The position numbers and the translations under genes are program-made. DNA of 64,000 nt from Pelagibius sp037652055 (GTDB lineage: Bacteria; Pseudomonadota; Alphaproteobacteria; Kiloniellales; Kiloniellaceae). Positions 24,024 through 34,054 of this stretch are shown one piece after another (position 1 is the first letter of the stretch; the number at the start of each line of letters is the position of its first letter). The stretch covers positions 1 to 64,000 of the forward strand of contig NZ_JBBKAH010000006.1 in the NCBI RefSeq assembly GCF_037652055.1. Direction: 5' to 3'. Below the pieces are notes generated by a model, which saw only the letters and a list, made by a program, of their open reading frames with translations, was not told the DNA's origin and ran no database searches.

Positions 24024-25307
24024 ATGAGCGCCCCCGCGCAAACGACAAACAGTGCCGGTTCCGCCGCCGGCCCGGGCGGTCCCGTGCCGCCGAGTGGCTC
24101 CGCACCGCGCCCGTCGCTGGCGATCCTCATTGCGGTGACCGCGCTGGGGCCGATGGCGCTGAACATCTTCATCCCCTCCATGCCCGGCATGGTCCAGGTC
24201 TTCGCCACCGACTACGGCACGATCCAGCTGACCCTGACGCTCTATCTCGCCGGGATCGCCGTGTCACAGCTGTTCATGGGCCCGCTGTCCGACCGCTTCG
24301 GCCGCCGGCCGGTGCTGCTGGGCGGCGTGGTGGTGTTCCTGGCCGGCAGCCTAATGGCCGCGCTGGCCGATTCCGTCCTGCTGCTGATCGTCGGCCGCGT
24401 GGTGCAGGCGGTCGGCGGCTGCGCCGGACTGGTGCTGGGCCGCGCCATCGTGCGCGACACCCACAGCCGCGAGGAATCCGCCAGCATGATCGGCTACATC
24501 ACCATGGTGATGGTGGTGGCGCCGATGATCGCTCCCTATCTGGGCGGCCACCTGGATGTGTGGTTCGGCTGGCGCGCGTCCTTCTTCACCGTCCTGGCGG
24601 TCGGCGCGGTGGTGCTGGTCTTCGCCTGGCTGCTGCTCCACGAGACCCATCACCACCGCCACGCCGGCGACGGCCCGCTGGCGATGCTGCAGGGCTTCGG
24701 CATCCTGCTGCGCGACACTGCCTTCACCGGCTACGCGCTCAACGTGTCCTTCTCCACCGGTGCGTTCTTCGCCTTCCTCGCCGGCGCGCCCTACATCATG
24801 GTCGAGATTCTCGATCGCCCGCCCAGCGAGTACGGCGAGTACTTCATGCTGAACGCGCTCAGCTACATGGCCGGCAACTTCGCCTCCGGGCGCCTCGCCA
24901 CCCGCGTCGGGCCGGACCGCATGATCCTCGCCGGCTGCCTCGCCGCGCTGCTGGGCGTCGCGCTGCTGACCGTGCTCGCCCTGACCATCGAGATCGTGCC
25001 GCTGGCGATCTTCGGCCCGGTCATGCTGGTGGGCATCGGCAATGGCTTGAGCCTGCCCAGTGCCACCGCCAGCGCCATCTCTCTGCGGCCCGACCTGGCG
25101 GGCACGGCCTCCGGTCTCACCGGCTTTCTGCAGATGGCCGTCGGCTCCTTCGCCACCGTCGTTGTCGGCCACCTGCAGGACGACACGGTGTTCCCCATGG
25201 TCGGCGTGATGAGCGCCTCGGCGATCATCGCCTTGCTCGGCTACCTGCTGGCCCGCACCGCCCTGGAATTGCGGCCGGCCGCAGCCGGTGCCCCCGAAGG
25301 CGACTGA
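24024..25307 (+). CDS. MFS drug-resistance transporter, Bcr/CflA family
   Basis: The 427-residue product has twelve predicted membrane helices. The MFS motif A, GPLSDRFGRRPVLLGG, follows helix 2, and LPSATASAISLRPDLAGTASGLTGFLQMAVGSF near the C-terminal half is typical of Bcr/CflA drug:proton antiporters. It exports bicyclomycin-like or other small compounds; the native substrate is not known. The N-terminus carries a Gly/Ala/Pro-rich stretch. It precedes pyrE by 72 bases in the same direction but is unlikely to be functionally linked. Confidence 0.9.
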   Translation: MSAPAQTTNSAGSAAGPGGPVPPSGSAPRPSLAILIAVTALGPMALNIFIPSMPGMVQVFATDYGTIQLTLTLYLAGIAVSQLFMGPLSDRFGRRPVLLGGVVVFLAGSLMAALADSVLLLIVGRVVQAVGGCAGLVLGRAIVRDTHSREESASMIGYITMVMVVAPMIAPYLGGHLDVWFGWRASFFTVLAVGAVVLVFAWLLLHETHHHRHAGDGPLAMLQGFGILLRDTAFTGYALNVSFSTGAFFAFLAGAPYIMVEILDRPPSEYGEYFMLNALSYMAGNFASGRLATRVGPDRMILAGCLAALLGVALLTVLALTIEIVPLAIFGPVMLVGIGNGLSLPSATASAISLRPDLAGTASGLTGFLQMAVGSFATVVVGHLQDDTVFPMVGVMSASAIIALLGYLLARTALELRPAAAGAPEGD

Positions 25308-25379
25308 CGGCGCGGCCGCCGATTGTCACGGCCGGCCATTGGCTATAAACAGGGCCAGTCACGACAGAGGGGTTCCGCC

Positions 25380-26105
25380 ATGATGCCGACCGCCAGCGCT
25401 TCGTCGCGCGAGATCGCCGAAATCACCGCCCGCATCCTGCTGGAGATCGAGGCGGTGCTGTTCCGCCCTGACGAGCCCTTCATCTTCACCTCAGGGCGGG
25501 CCAGCCCGGTCTATGTCGACTGCCGCAAGATCATCTCCTTCCCGCGCGCCCGCGCCCAGCTGATGGACTTCGCCTGCGACATGATCACGCGCGAGGCGGG
25601 CTATGAGTCCATCGACTGCATCGCCGGCGGCGAGACGGCGGGCATTCCCTTCGCGGCCTGGATCGCCGAGCGCCTGGGCCTGCCGATGCTTTACGTCCGC
25701 AAGAAGCCGAAAGGCTTCGGACGGGACGCGCAGATCGAGGGGTTCCTCCCGGAAGGCAGCCGGGTGCTTCTGGTCGAGGATCTCGCCACCGACGGCGGAT
25801 CGAAGCTGAACTTCGTCGACGCGATCCGCAAGGCCGGTGCCGAGATCGCGCATACCTTCGTCATCTTCCACTACGGCATCTTTCCGGAGGGCGTTGCGGC
25901 ACTGGCCGAGAAGGGCGTGAAGCTGCACGCTCTTGCCACCTGGTGGGACGCCCTGGCCGCCGCCGAAAGCATCGGCTACCTCTCCGGCGCCCAGGTCGAG
26001 GAGGTGCGCAGCTTCCTGCAGGATCCGGAAAGCTGGTCGGCCGCGCACGGCGGCACAGAGACGGGTGGCAAAGAGACGGCCGGCAAGGAAGCCGAAGGCG
26101 CCTAG
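25380..26105 (+). CDS. pyrE: Orotate phosphoribosyltransferase
   Basis: PyrE joins orotate to PRPP, giving OMP in pyrimidine synthesis. Residues FIFTSGRASPVYVDCRKI form the substrate loop, YVRKKPKGFGRDAQIEG carries the catalytic Lys residues, and VLLVEDLATDGGSK is the PRPP-binding motif. The 241-residue length is near normal, with a low-complexity Gly/Lys/Glu tail. Two adjacent ATGs (25380, 25383) follow GAGGGG; the first is taken. Confidence 0.95.
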   Translation: MMPTASASSREIAEITARILLEIEAVLFRPDEPFIFTSGRASPVYVDCRKIISFPRARAQLMDFACDMITREAGYESIDCIAGGETAGIPFAAWIAERLGLPMLYVRKKPKGFGRDAQIEGFLPEGSRVLLVEDLATDGGSKLNFVDAIRKAGAEIAHTFVIFHYGIFPEGVAALAEKGVKLHALATWWDALAAAESIGYLSGAQVEEVRSFLQDPESWSAAHGGTETGGKETAGKEAEGA

Positions 26106-26124
26106 GGCGGATCACGATCCGCCC
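26105..26124 (+). terminator. Hairpin after pyrE
   Basis: An eight-pair perfect stem GGGCGGAT/ATCCGCCC with loop CACG begins at the last base of the pyrE stop codon. There is no T-tract, so it may protect the 3' end or aid Rho-dependent termination. Confidence 0.55.
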
Positions 26125-26436
26125 GACTTCAAGACGACGCAGCAGAGTCACACGGTCCCGGTGCAGCATGGAATCGCCGCTGACGATTCCGGCCCGGCCA
26201 TGATCCGAGCTGAGACCCGCGGCCCGAAATTTCCATAGCGAGAGCGCGCGGAAAGCGCAAATGGGGCAGTCGCCGCCCCTGTCGCACGAGGACGGTTGCT
26301 GCAAGCTCCCAGTCGTCGTGTTGCCTGCGCGATATTAACCATACTTGCTTCTATTTTTTGTCCAGCCCCTCCCCGCGAAGCTTCTCTTCGCCGCCAAAAT
26401 CAGTAGTATCTGTGTGCTGCTCAGGGACGGGGGTCG
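26125..26436. other. Intergenic gap pyrE to hypothetical gene
   Basis: No gene. The stretch 26330-26410 is less GC-rich and probably contains the promoter of the following gene, but I see no certain boxes. Confidence 0.4.
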
Positions 26437-27000
26437 ATGGGCGAATACAAACGAAAAGACGGCATCATCAGGCGTGTGATGTCGGCCTTGGAAACCGCGC
26501 CGCACGGCAGCCAGGAACTGGACTGCATGATCAGCTATGCCCTTGAACTGGCGCGGGGCGAGTTCGATCAGGTCATGATGGAACTGCTGGTCGACGAAGG
26601 CTTTTCCTGGAACGTCATCTCCGAGATCTGGGAGGGCAAGGTCGCTCCCTACACCCAGTCGCTCGACTGCAGCGTCGCGGGCGAGAACATCGCCTTCGTG
26701 ATGAAGTCCGAGCGGCGGGAGCAGTGGGCGGCGGTGCACAAGTCGACCGACGGGAATGAGCACGTTGCCTGGGCCCGTACGGAGATCCTGGTGCGCCGAC
26801 TGGCCGCGCTGAAAGGCATTCTCGCCGACGCTGACAAGCGTGCGATGGAACGGCGGCCAGCGGCGGCCAGCTTGACGCCCGCGTCCTTGGAAGAGGACGA
26901 CGACACGGAGGATGCTCCGGCAGACCCCGAACATCTGCGTATGGTTTCCGCAGCCGGCGGCTCGGCAAGGGATGCCGAGAACTGGACCGTGCTGTTCTAA
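26437..27000 (+). CDS. Hypothetical cytoplasmic protein, 187 aa
   Basis: An unrecognised soluble protein. Residues 1-130 are mixed helical and look folded (IRRVMSALETAPHGSQELDC, LVDEGFSWNVISEIWEGKVA, SERREQWAAVHKSTDGNEHV); the rest is an acidic, Ala/Pro-rich tail (SLEEDDDTEDAPADPEHL). ACGGGGG lies shortly upstream of the ATG. It lies 95 bases before mipZ in the same direction, so it may be part of that transcript; whether it has any role in division is unknown. Confidence 0.7.
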   Translation: MGEYKRKDGIIRRVMSALETAPHGSQELDCMISYALELARGEFDQVMMELLVDEGFSWNVISEIWEGKVAPYTQSLDCSVAGENIAFVMKSERREQWAAVHKSTDGNEHVAWARTEILVRRLAALKGILADADKRAMERRPAAASLTPASLEEDDDTEDAPADPEHLRMVSAAGGSARDAENWTVLF

Positions 27001-27095
27001 GGCACGGTTCTAAGGCAGGGGCGGGCGGCGTCCTTCGCGCGTGGCAGCCGCCGCGCCAGCCGTAGCCCGCTGACAGTGGAGGGGTGGTCTTCAGC

Positions 27096-27935
27096 ATGCA
27101 GCTCGACAGCCATCGGCCCGAAGAATCGGTGCCCTACGTCATTGTCGTCGGCAGTGAGAAAGGGGGGACCGGCAAGTCGACCACGGCGATCCATCTCGCC
27201 GTGGCGCTGATGAAGCTGGGCTTCCGCGTCGGCACCATCGACCTCGACGCACGCCAAGGCACTTTATCCGCCTTCTTCCGCAACCGCGCGGCGCAGGCCG
27301 AACGCAGCGGCCGACCGCTGGAGCTGTCGAAGCACCGCGCCATCGTGCGCTCGGGCGCGGGCGATCCCGCCGCCGCTGAGGCCGACGAAGCCGGGCGCCT
27401 GCAGGACGCCTTCGACGATCTCGCCGACTGCCATTTCATCGTCATCGACACGCCGGGCAGCGATTCCTATCTCTGCCGCATCGGCCACAACCGCGCCGAC
27501 ACGCTGATCACGCCGCTGAACGACAGCTTCCTCGACATCGAGGTGCTGGCGCACATCAACCGCGAGCGCCGCGAGGTGGAAGCACCCAGTGTCTACAGCC
27601 AGCTGGTATGGGAGCAGAACAACCAGCGCGTCGTCGCCGGGCGCCCGCCGATCGACTGGGTCGTACTGCGCAACCGCCTCGCCCACCTTGAAGCCCGCAA
27701 CATGCGCGAGATTCAGGCGCTGCTTTCGCTGCTGGCCAAGCGCATCGGCTTCCGTCTGGCGCCCGGCATCAGCGAGCGGGTGGTGTTCCGCGAGATGTTC
27801 ATGCAGGGCATGACCGCGCTGGACCTGCCGGAGACCGGCGGCGGCCAGGGCGAGATCGCCAGTCATGCCGCCGCACGGCGCGAGGTCCAGGAACTGCTGC
27901 AGGCAATCGGCCTGTTCGAGGCCGCGCCCGCCTGA
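27096..27935 (+). CDS. mipZ: Division-site positioning ATPase MipZ
   Basis: The 279-residue protein is a ParA/MinD-type P-loop ATPase with deviant Walker A VGSEKGGTGKSTTAIHLAVA (Lys22, Lys27), Walker B FIVIDTPGSD and GTIDLDARQGTLSAFF. This last segment and KLGFRVGTIDLDARQ are characteristic of MipZ, which rides on ParB at the origin and blocks FtsZ assembly near the poles so division occurs at mid-cell (established in Caulobacter). ATG 27096 has GGAGGGG eleven bases upstream. Its genomic partner ParB is not here. Confidence 0.93.
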   Translation: MQLDSHRPEESVPYVIVVGSEKGGTGKSTTAIHLAVALMKLGFRVGTIDLDARQGTLSAFFRNRAAQAERSGRPLELSKHRAIVRSGAGDPAAAEADEAGRLQDAFDDLADCHFIVIDTPGSDSYLCRIGHNRADTLITPLNDSFLDIEVLAHINRERREVEAPSVYSQLVWEQNNQRVVAGRPPIDWVVLRNRLAHLEARNMREIQALLSLLAKRIGFRLAPGISERVVFREMFMQGMTALDLPETGGGQGEIASHAAARREVQELLQAIGLFEAAPA

Positions 27936-27970
27936 CGCTCCCTCTGACACCCCCTTAGACGCCCGGGGGC

Positions 27971-29992
27971 TTACCGCGGCCGTTCGGCCTGCTGCTGTGC
28001 GGCAGAACCGGCATCGGCGGCCGGCTCCGTTGCCTGCTTGGCCACGGCCTCCACGTTCGGCGTCTCCGGTGCCGCGGCACGGCGCACCACCAGGCAACCC
28101 TGGCCGGCGGCCTCCAACTGACGGCAGAGTTCGCGCGCGACGCCGAGATCGGCGATGGCCCCGCTGCGCACCCGGAAGAAGACACCCGCTCCCTCCACCG
28201 AGGCTTCCTGCACCCGCAGGTCCAACGCGCCCAAGAGCATCGGGAAGCTGGCCGCCAAGCGGCCGCGTTCGCGTTCGGCATCGGCGACCTCACGTACCGA
28301 GGCGACCTGCACCTCGTAGACACCGTCCGGCGACACGCGGAAAGCCGCCGGCGGAACCGACGGCGTTGCCGCGGGGATCGCCGCTTCAGGCTTGGGCTTC
28401 GGCAGCGCGACATCGGGACCGGCTTCGGCAGGCAGCGGCGCGCCCTGCGGCACCGCCGCTTCGCTGGGCCGCTGCTGCGCGCCCGGGTCATTGTCCGGCG
28501 AGGTGCCGGAGGACGAAGAAGGGACAGGGGCTGGGATCGCGACCTTGCCGCGCTCGGTCTTCGGCACCAGACTGAAGGCATTGGCGCCCGGCACCAGCGA
28601 CGCGTCGGGCAGCACCACCCATTCGCCGTTGGCGTCGGCCTGCACCGTGGCGATGGGGCTGCCGTTGTTCAGCAGGATCCACGCGCTGTGCGGCTGCGCG
28701 CGGCCGGCGATGATGGACTGGCCGTCGGGTTCGATGCGAATGATGTCGAAAGACGGTTCCGGCAGCGGTGCCGGCGTTTCGGCGACCGCCGCCGGGGCGG
28801 CGGGGGCCTCGGGCGTCGCGGCCGGGCCAACCGTGGCTTGCGCCGTGGACAGGTCCTGCGCGGACGGCTCATCGCCTGCCGGCGCACCCGTCACTGTAAT
28901 GGCGGCGGGTTGCCGCGCCGGCTCGCCGGAGATCGCCAAGTATCCGCCGAGGCCGAGCATGGCGCCCAGCACGACCACCGCCGCGCTGCGCCACGGCAGC
29001 ACCGGGCGGGCCGGCGGCGGGGCCGCCTTGGGTACGCTGTCGATCCGGGAGAAGCCACTCGACGCCGGCATGGTGGGATTGAGCGCCGCCGCCCTGCGCA
29101 AGGCCATGGTCGCCGGGATCGCCGTGTCACCGACGGAACGTTGAGCAGACCAAGGCTGCGCCGCCGGTGCGGCCGGCGGTGCAGAGGATGATGCGAGGGC
29201 GGCCTGGGGCGCGGTGTCCCCGGAGACGGCAGCAGCGGCTGGGTCGGCAGCATCCGACTCCTCGCCCCCGGCCGCCGGCGCCGCCAGCACCGCGTCTTCC
29301 ATGACGGCGTCCTCGGCAGCGTCCTGGCTGACCACCGCCTCGATCTCGATCGCCATCTCGGAGGCCGGCGCGGCGAGTGGCGCCTCGTCATCCTGGGGCG
29401 CGTCCTCGATGGCGGCCACGTTGGCATCGCCGGAGACCGTCTCCGCCTCGCTGGCCTCGCTGGCCTCGTCGTCGTCCAGCGCATCATCGGCGACAGCGTC
29501 GGGCTCGATCACGATTTCGATGTCGGAGATCACCGCCCGCATCGGGAGGGTATCCACCGCCCGCCCGTTGGTGCGCCGCAGGGACTGGGCGCCGCGTTCC
29601 AGCAGGCTGGCCGCCGGCGGCAGGTCGCCGGCCGACCCGGCCCCGGCGTCACCCTTGACCATGGCGGATTCTTTGGGGCCGGCCCCTTCCGCAGCCGCAG
29701 CCTCCCCGCCGGCATCCCGCGCCTCGACAAAGGCGAGCAGCGGCAGGTCCGCCTCCAGGGCCTTCGCCTTGCGCCGCGCGGCACCGTTGACGCCATTGGC
29801 CTTCCCTGCCGTGCCGGCGGCAGCCAGGGACGCCGCCTGGGCGGCGGCCGCGGTGGCGGCGGCGGTTTCGGCAGGATCCAGGGTGTCGGTCTCCGCGCCC
29901 TCCATCTCGGAGATCAGCAGGCGGGCCGGCGAGGCCTTGCCCTTGCGCGCGAAGAGGGAACTCGTCAGCGAGGCGGCCTTCTGCTGGGTCAT
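27971..29992 (-). CDS. SPOR-domain inner-membrane protein, 673 aa
   Basis: The N-terminal half (residues 1-320) is low-complexity, Ala/Asp/Glu-rich and cytoplasmic. One transmembrane helix follows (LPWRSAAVVVLGAMLGLGGY, about 330-350). The periplasmic part has an Ig-like segment (FDIIRIEPDGQSIIAGRAQP... DANGEWVVLPDASL) and a C-terminal SPOR domain (VYEVQVASVREVADAERERG to the end), which binds denuded glycan strands at the septum (established). Its ATG lies one base after the TGA of the ParA-like gene, so both are translationally coupled. A link from cytoplasmic ATPase to septal peptidoglycan is inferred. Confidence 0.8.
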   Translation of the reverse strand: MTQQKAASLTSSLFARKGKASPARLLISEMEGAETDTLDPAETAAATAAAAQAASLAAAGTAGKANGVNGAARRKAKALEADLPLLAFVEARDAGGEAAAAEGAGPKESAMVKGDAGAGSAGDLPPAASLLERGAQSLRRTNGRAVDTLPMRAVISDIEIVIEPDAVADDALDDDEASEASEAETVSGDANVAAIEDAPQDDEAPLAAPASEMAIEIEAVVSQDAAEDAVMEDAVLAAPAAGGEESDAADPAAAAVSGDTAPQAALASSSAPPAAPAAQPWSAQRSVGDTAIPATMALRRAAALNPTMPASSGFSRIDSVPKAAPPPARPVLPWRSAAVVVLGAMLGLGGYLAISGEPARQPAAITVTGAPAGDEPSAQDLSTAQATVGPAATPEAPAAPAAVAETPAPLPEPSFDIIRIEPDGQSIIAGRAQPHSAWILLNNGSPIATVQADANGEWVVLPDASLVPGANAFSLVPKTERGKVAIPAPVPSSSSGTSPDNDPGAQQRPSEAAVPQGAPLPAEAGPDVALPKPKPEAAIPAATPSVPPAAFRVSPDGVYEVQVASVREVADAERERGRLAASFPMLLGALDLRVQEASVEGAGVFFRVRSGAIADLGVARELCRQLEAAGQGCLVVRRAAAPETPNVEAVAKQATEPAADAGSAAQQQAERPR

Positions 29993-29993
29993 C

Positions 29994-30788
29994 TCAGGCC
30001 CTGCCCTCGGCCTTCGTCTGCGCCGTCATCGCGGCAACGGCACCGGGGATCGACGGCAGGGGCCGCCGCCGCAGCGTGCCCCCCTGCAGCCTGTCGCGCA
30101 GGTAGCCCCAAAGTTCGCCGATCTCATCGGCCGAGCGCGACTCGCCCGGCAGTTCCATCACCGTGCGGCCATCAATCATGGCCGCCGCAAAGTCAACGCG
30201 CTGGTGGATGATGGAGGGTGCCAGCGGCCCGTACTGGGACAGCAGCGATACCGCCTCGGAGGTGATGCGCGCGCGCGCCGCGGCGCCGTTGACGACGAAG
30301 ACCAGCGGCTTGCCAAGGTGCTCGACCAGTTCCATGGTCGAGCCGATCGAGCGCAGGTCGTGCGGGCTGGGCCGCGTCGGGATCAACACCAGGTCGGCGA
30401 CCCGGATGACATCGGCGATGGTCGCGGTGAGCGCCGGCGGCGTATCGATGATGAGCAGTTCCAGCCCATGGGCGGCCAGCTCCCTGATATCGTCCGCCAG
30501 CCGCGGCACCGCCGTCTGGATGAAAAAGGGATTGGGCGCCGCGCGCTCGTTCCACCAGTCCGCGAGGCTGCCCTGCGGGTCGACGTCGATGAGACCGACC
30601 GGCCCGTCCCCGCTCAATTCAGCCTGAACCGCAAGATGCCCCGCCAGGGTGGTCTTTCCTGACCCGCCCTTCTGAGACGCAACAACCAAAACCTTCAACC
30701 TGCTCGCCCCCCGAATTCTCGATGAGCCGGTATTACTTGGCGCTGTACGGCCCGACGTAGCGCCCTTGGCTCCGTTCACGTCCGACAT
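29994..30788 (-). CDS. ParA-family ATPase (orphan, coupled to SPOR protein)
   Basis: The 264-residue protein has deviant Walker A VASQKGGSGKTTLAGHLAVQ, GLIDVDPQGSLADWW and Walker B LLIIDTPPAL. It differs from MipZ and lacks a ParB partner nearby. ParA-type ATPases position DNA or large complexes; the coupling to a SPOR membrane protein and nearness to mipZ point to division or polar placement rather than plasmid partition. ATG 30788 is preferred over an in-frame TTG just upstream. The N-terminal 30 residues are disordered. Confidence 0.85.
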   Translation of the reverse strand: MSDVNGAKGATSGRTAPSNTGSSRIRGASRLKVLVVASQKGGSGKTTLAGHLAVQAELSGDGPVGLIDVDPQGSLADWWNERAAPNPFFIQTAVPRLADDIRELAAHGLELLIIDTPPALTATIADVIRVADLVLIPTRPSPHDLRSIGSTMELVEHLGKPLVFVVNGAAARARITSEAVSLLSQYGPLAPSIIHQRVDFAAAMIDGRTVMELPGESRSADEIGELWGYLRDRLQGGTLRRRPLPSIPGAVAAMTAQTKAEGRA

Positions 30789-31202
30789 CAAAGACTAATC
30801 CTCGATGCCTGGCAGCGAAAGTTAATATTTAGTTAATCTCTACTATATGTAGCGTTTGAATGGAAGGCGAAGCTGCAGGTGTTGGGTCAAATCCACAGCC
30901 TGCCCGCTTCTGAGGATGCCCCGGCCGCCATCCGAATACAACCTGTAGGCAAACAGTTTATCCATCACTGAAGCCGAGGGCGATCCCCTCCACGGCGATT
31001 CCGAGAATTTTGCAATATTCTCTCATGAAAATAACTGGGAGTTGAAGGATTTAGCAGTTTATTTCACTGCAAACTGGATAAAATTTTATTAGACTTTAGT
31101 ATAAATAAAAATAAAACAGCTTTTTATTTCAAGCTTTACTTAATTATCTCTATCTATTATTTTATCAGGCTGATTAGAAGCCAGGACTGTATGGAGGACA
31201 AA
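30789..31202. other. AT-rich intergenic island
   Basis: Roughly 30820-31170 is strikingly AT-rich; 31081-31140 has 10 G/C in 60 bases, against about two thirds G/C around it. It lies between a leftward ParA gene and a rightward small gene, so it contains two promoters. An inverted repeat CAGTTT/AAACTG (31055-31076) and TATAAATAA-like runs are seen; no iteron series or 16S parS-like palindrome was found. Confidence 0.7.
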
Positions 31203-31391
31203 ATGCAGATCCAACCTGCCCCGGCGCCTCTGGCCAATACCGGTTCGGAGGCAGCCGTTCGGACCCAGGAGGTCCCCCCCACTGCCAAGGCGGAAACGCC
31301 GCGGCCGGTGGACGCTGCCCCCAAAGACCCGCCCCCTCGGTTTCCCTATCCGGAGCCGAACCGGGGCCAGACGATCGATATCGAGGCCTGA
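31203..31391 (+). CDS. Small Pro/Ala-rich protein, 62 aa
   Basis: MQIQPAPAPLANTGSEAAVR to PNRGQTIDIEA. The ATG at 31203 has GGAGG six bases upstream, much better placed than the in-frame ATG at 31191. Sharp rise of GC at the start codon and a strong terminator just after the gene support real coding. The product is disordered, Pro-rich and without hydrophobic segments; function unknown. Confidence 0.65.
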   Translation: MQIQPAPAPLANTGSEAAVRTQEVPPTAKAETPRPVDAAPKDPPPRFPYPEPNRGQTIDIEA

Positions 31392-31445
31392 TCGTCTATC
31401 CGTCGCGTCATCAGCGCCGGGGGGAATCATGCTGTTCCTGCCAAA

Positions 31446-31490
31446 GCTCCGAAGGGGATGAGGAACCGTCCCCTTCGGAGCCTTCTTTTT
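31446..31490 (+). terminator. Rho-independent terminator
   Basis: A perfect 13-pair stem (31446-31458 with 31469-31481, GCTCCGAAGGGGA type) and ten-base loop are followed by CTTCTTTTT. It ends the transcript of the 62-residue gene; one of the strongest signals in the window. Confidence 0.9.
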
Positions 31491-31729
31491 CCCCGCCGCC
31501 TCGGGGCCACCGCCGGAAATGCCCCGAAATCCCCGGCCCATAGCCGGAAGGGGATCCCAGCAAGGACACTTGTGCGCCAACCCTTCCTCGCCATATACCA
31601 TTCACGGGATGAAGGTCCCGGAGTCGCCCTGCGCCTCGGTGCGGGCTGAAGCTGCCGACCTTGACCACATACCAGCGTGAAACAGCAGCCCTGCTGCAAT
31701 GGTCAGCCGAGAATGACGGGCGATCCACT
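31491..31729. other. Gap between terminator and methyltransferase
   Basis: No gene is seen; a TTG-led extension of the next gene (from 31661) crosses it but lacks a ribosome site. The promoter of the methyltransferase must lie here. Confidence 0.4.
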
Positions 31730-32377
31730 ATGTCTGTAGAACCCAGGCGCATGGCGCCGCTGCGGCGCAACCTCAAGTTCCTGCGCCGCTGGCTGCAGAA
31801 CCCGAAGGCGGTCGGCGCCCTGGTGCCGAGCGGGCGCAGCCTGGCGAGCGCCATGGCGGCGGAAATCGACCCGAGGGCCGCGGGCACGGTGGTCGAGCTG
31901 GGCGGCGGCACAGGCAACGTAACCGCCGCGCTGCTGGAATCCGGCATACCCCCGCAGGACATTGCCGTCGTCGAGCGTGATCCCAGCTTCGCGCGAGTCA
32001 TCTCGGCGCGCTTTCCCGACGTGCGGCTGCTGCAGGGCGACGCAGCGGAACTGCGGCGCCTGCTGCGCGAAGCCGGCATCGGCCCCGTCAAGGCGGTGAT
32101 CTCCGGTCTGCCGCTGCTGTCGATCCCCGATCGCGTCTGCCTGCGCATCATCTCCGAAGCCATCGAGGCGCTGAACGAAGACGGCGTCCTGGTGCAGTTC
32201 ACCTATGGACCCGCCTCGCCCGTCTCGCGGCGCATCCTGACGCGCCTCGGCCTGCAGGCGCAGCGCACGTCCTGGGTAGTCGATAACTTCCCGCCCGCCA
32301 GCGTGTGGCGCTACCGGCCGGCCGCCCGAGGACTGGGTGGGGTGCTGGACAGCATGTCGGAAAAACGCAGCGCCTGA
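31730..32377 (+). CDS. PmtA-like SAM-dependent methyltransferase
   Basis: The 215-residue class I methyltransferase has FLRRWLQNPKAVGALVPSGR at its N-terminus, a segment shared by alphaproteobacterial PmtA-type phospholipid N-methyltransferases and their rRNA-dimethylase-like relatives, then SAM motif I VVELGGGTGNVTAALL, acidic VERDP (motif II) and SGLPLLSIP (motif IV). It may methylate phosphatidylethanolamine toward phosphatidylcholine, but the exact acceptor is inferred. Start ATG 31730 or 31751; neither has a strong ribosome site. Confidence 0.75.
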   Translation: MSVEPRRMAPLRRNLKFLRRWLQNPKAVGALVPSGRSLASAMAAEIDPRAAGTVVELGGGTGNVTAALLESGIPPQDIAVVERDPSFARVISARFPDVRLLQGDAAELRRLLREAGIGPVKAVISGLPLLSIPDRVCLRIISEAIEALNEDGVLVQFTYGPASPVSRRILTRLGLQAQRTSWVVDNFPPASVWRYRPAARGLGGVLDSMSEKRSA

Positions 32378-32439
32378 GCGCCGGGTTCAAATCCGGACAA
32401 CGCTTGCCGCATTCCTGAGAAAACGAGGGTTCGCCGCTA

Positions 32440-33729
<1,290 letters not shown>

Positions 33730-34054
33730 GGCTACTCGGTCCCCAGAGTTGGCGTACCCTGTCGGGCACTCCCTTATGCTGCCTTGATTTTACTCGGCAG
33801 AGGCAAAACAGCCCCCTGCCGGCGCGCCGTCGGGACAGCCCTTGTTGCGACGCAACAAAACCTTAGCATTCGGTGTCCGTCCCGCGAAGCGAAAATCTCC
33901 GGTCCCAGCCAGTGGGATTTTCTCCACGAAACCGCGCGTTTCGGCCCGCACCGGCGCCTGCGGCGAGCCCTTGACCCAGGTCAATGCCCGCAGCGGACAA
34001 AAAAAATACGGTCATAAGCGTGATCGGCGGTCCGCCCGCGATTCCCAAGACGGA
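33730..34054. other. Divergent intergenic region phaZ / hemerythrin
   Basis: No gene. It contains the FNR-type site at 33971-33984 and an A-run near 33999-34006. Both flanking genes may read from here. Confidence 0.5.
33971..33984. promoter_or_regulatory. FNR/FixK/Dnr-type operator
   Basis: TTGAC-CCAG-GTCAA is a perfect palindrome matching the FNR-family consensus TTGAY-N4-RTCAA. It lies 71 bases before the hemerythrin start codon, a suitable place for class II activation of a promoter around -41.5. The regulator itself is not in the window. Confidence 0.75.
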
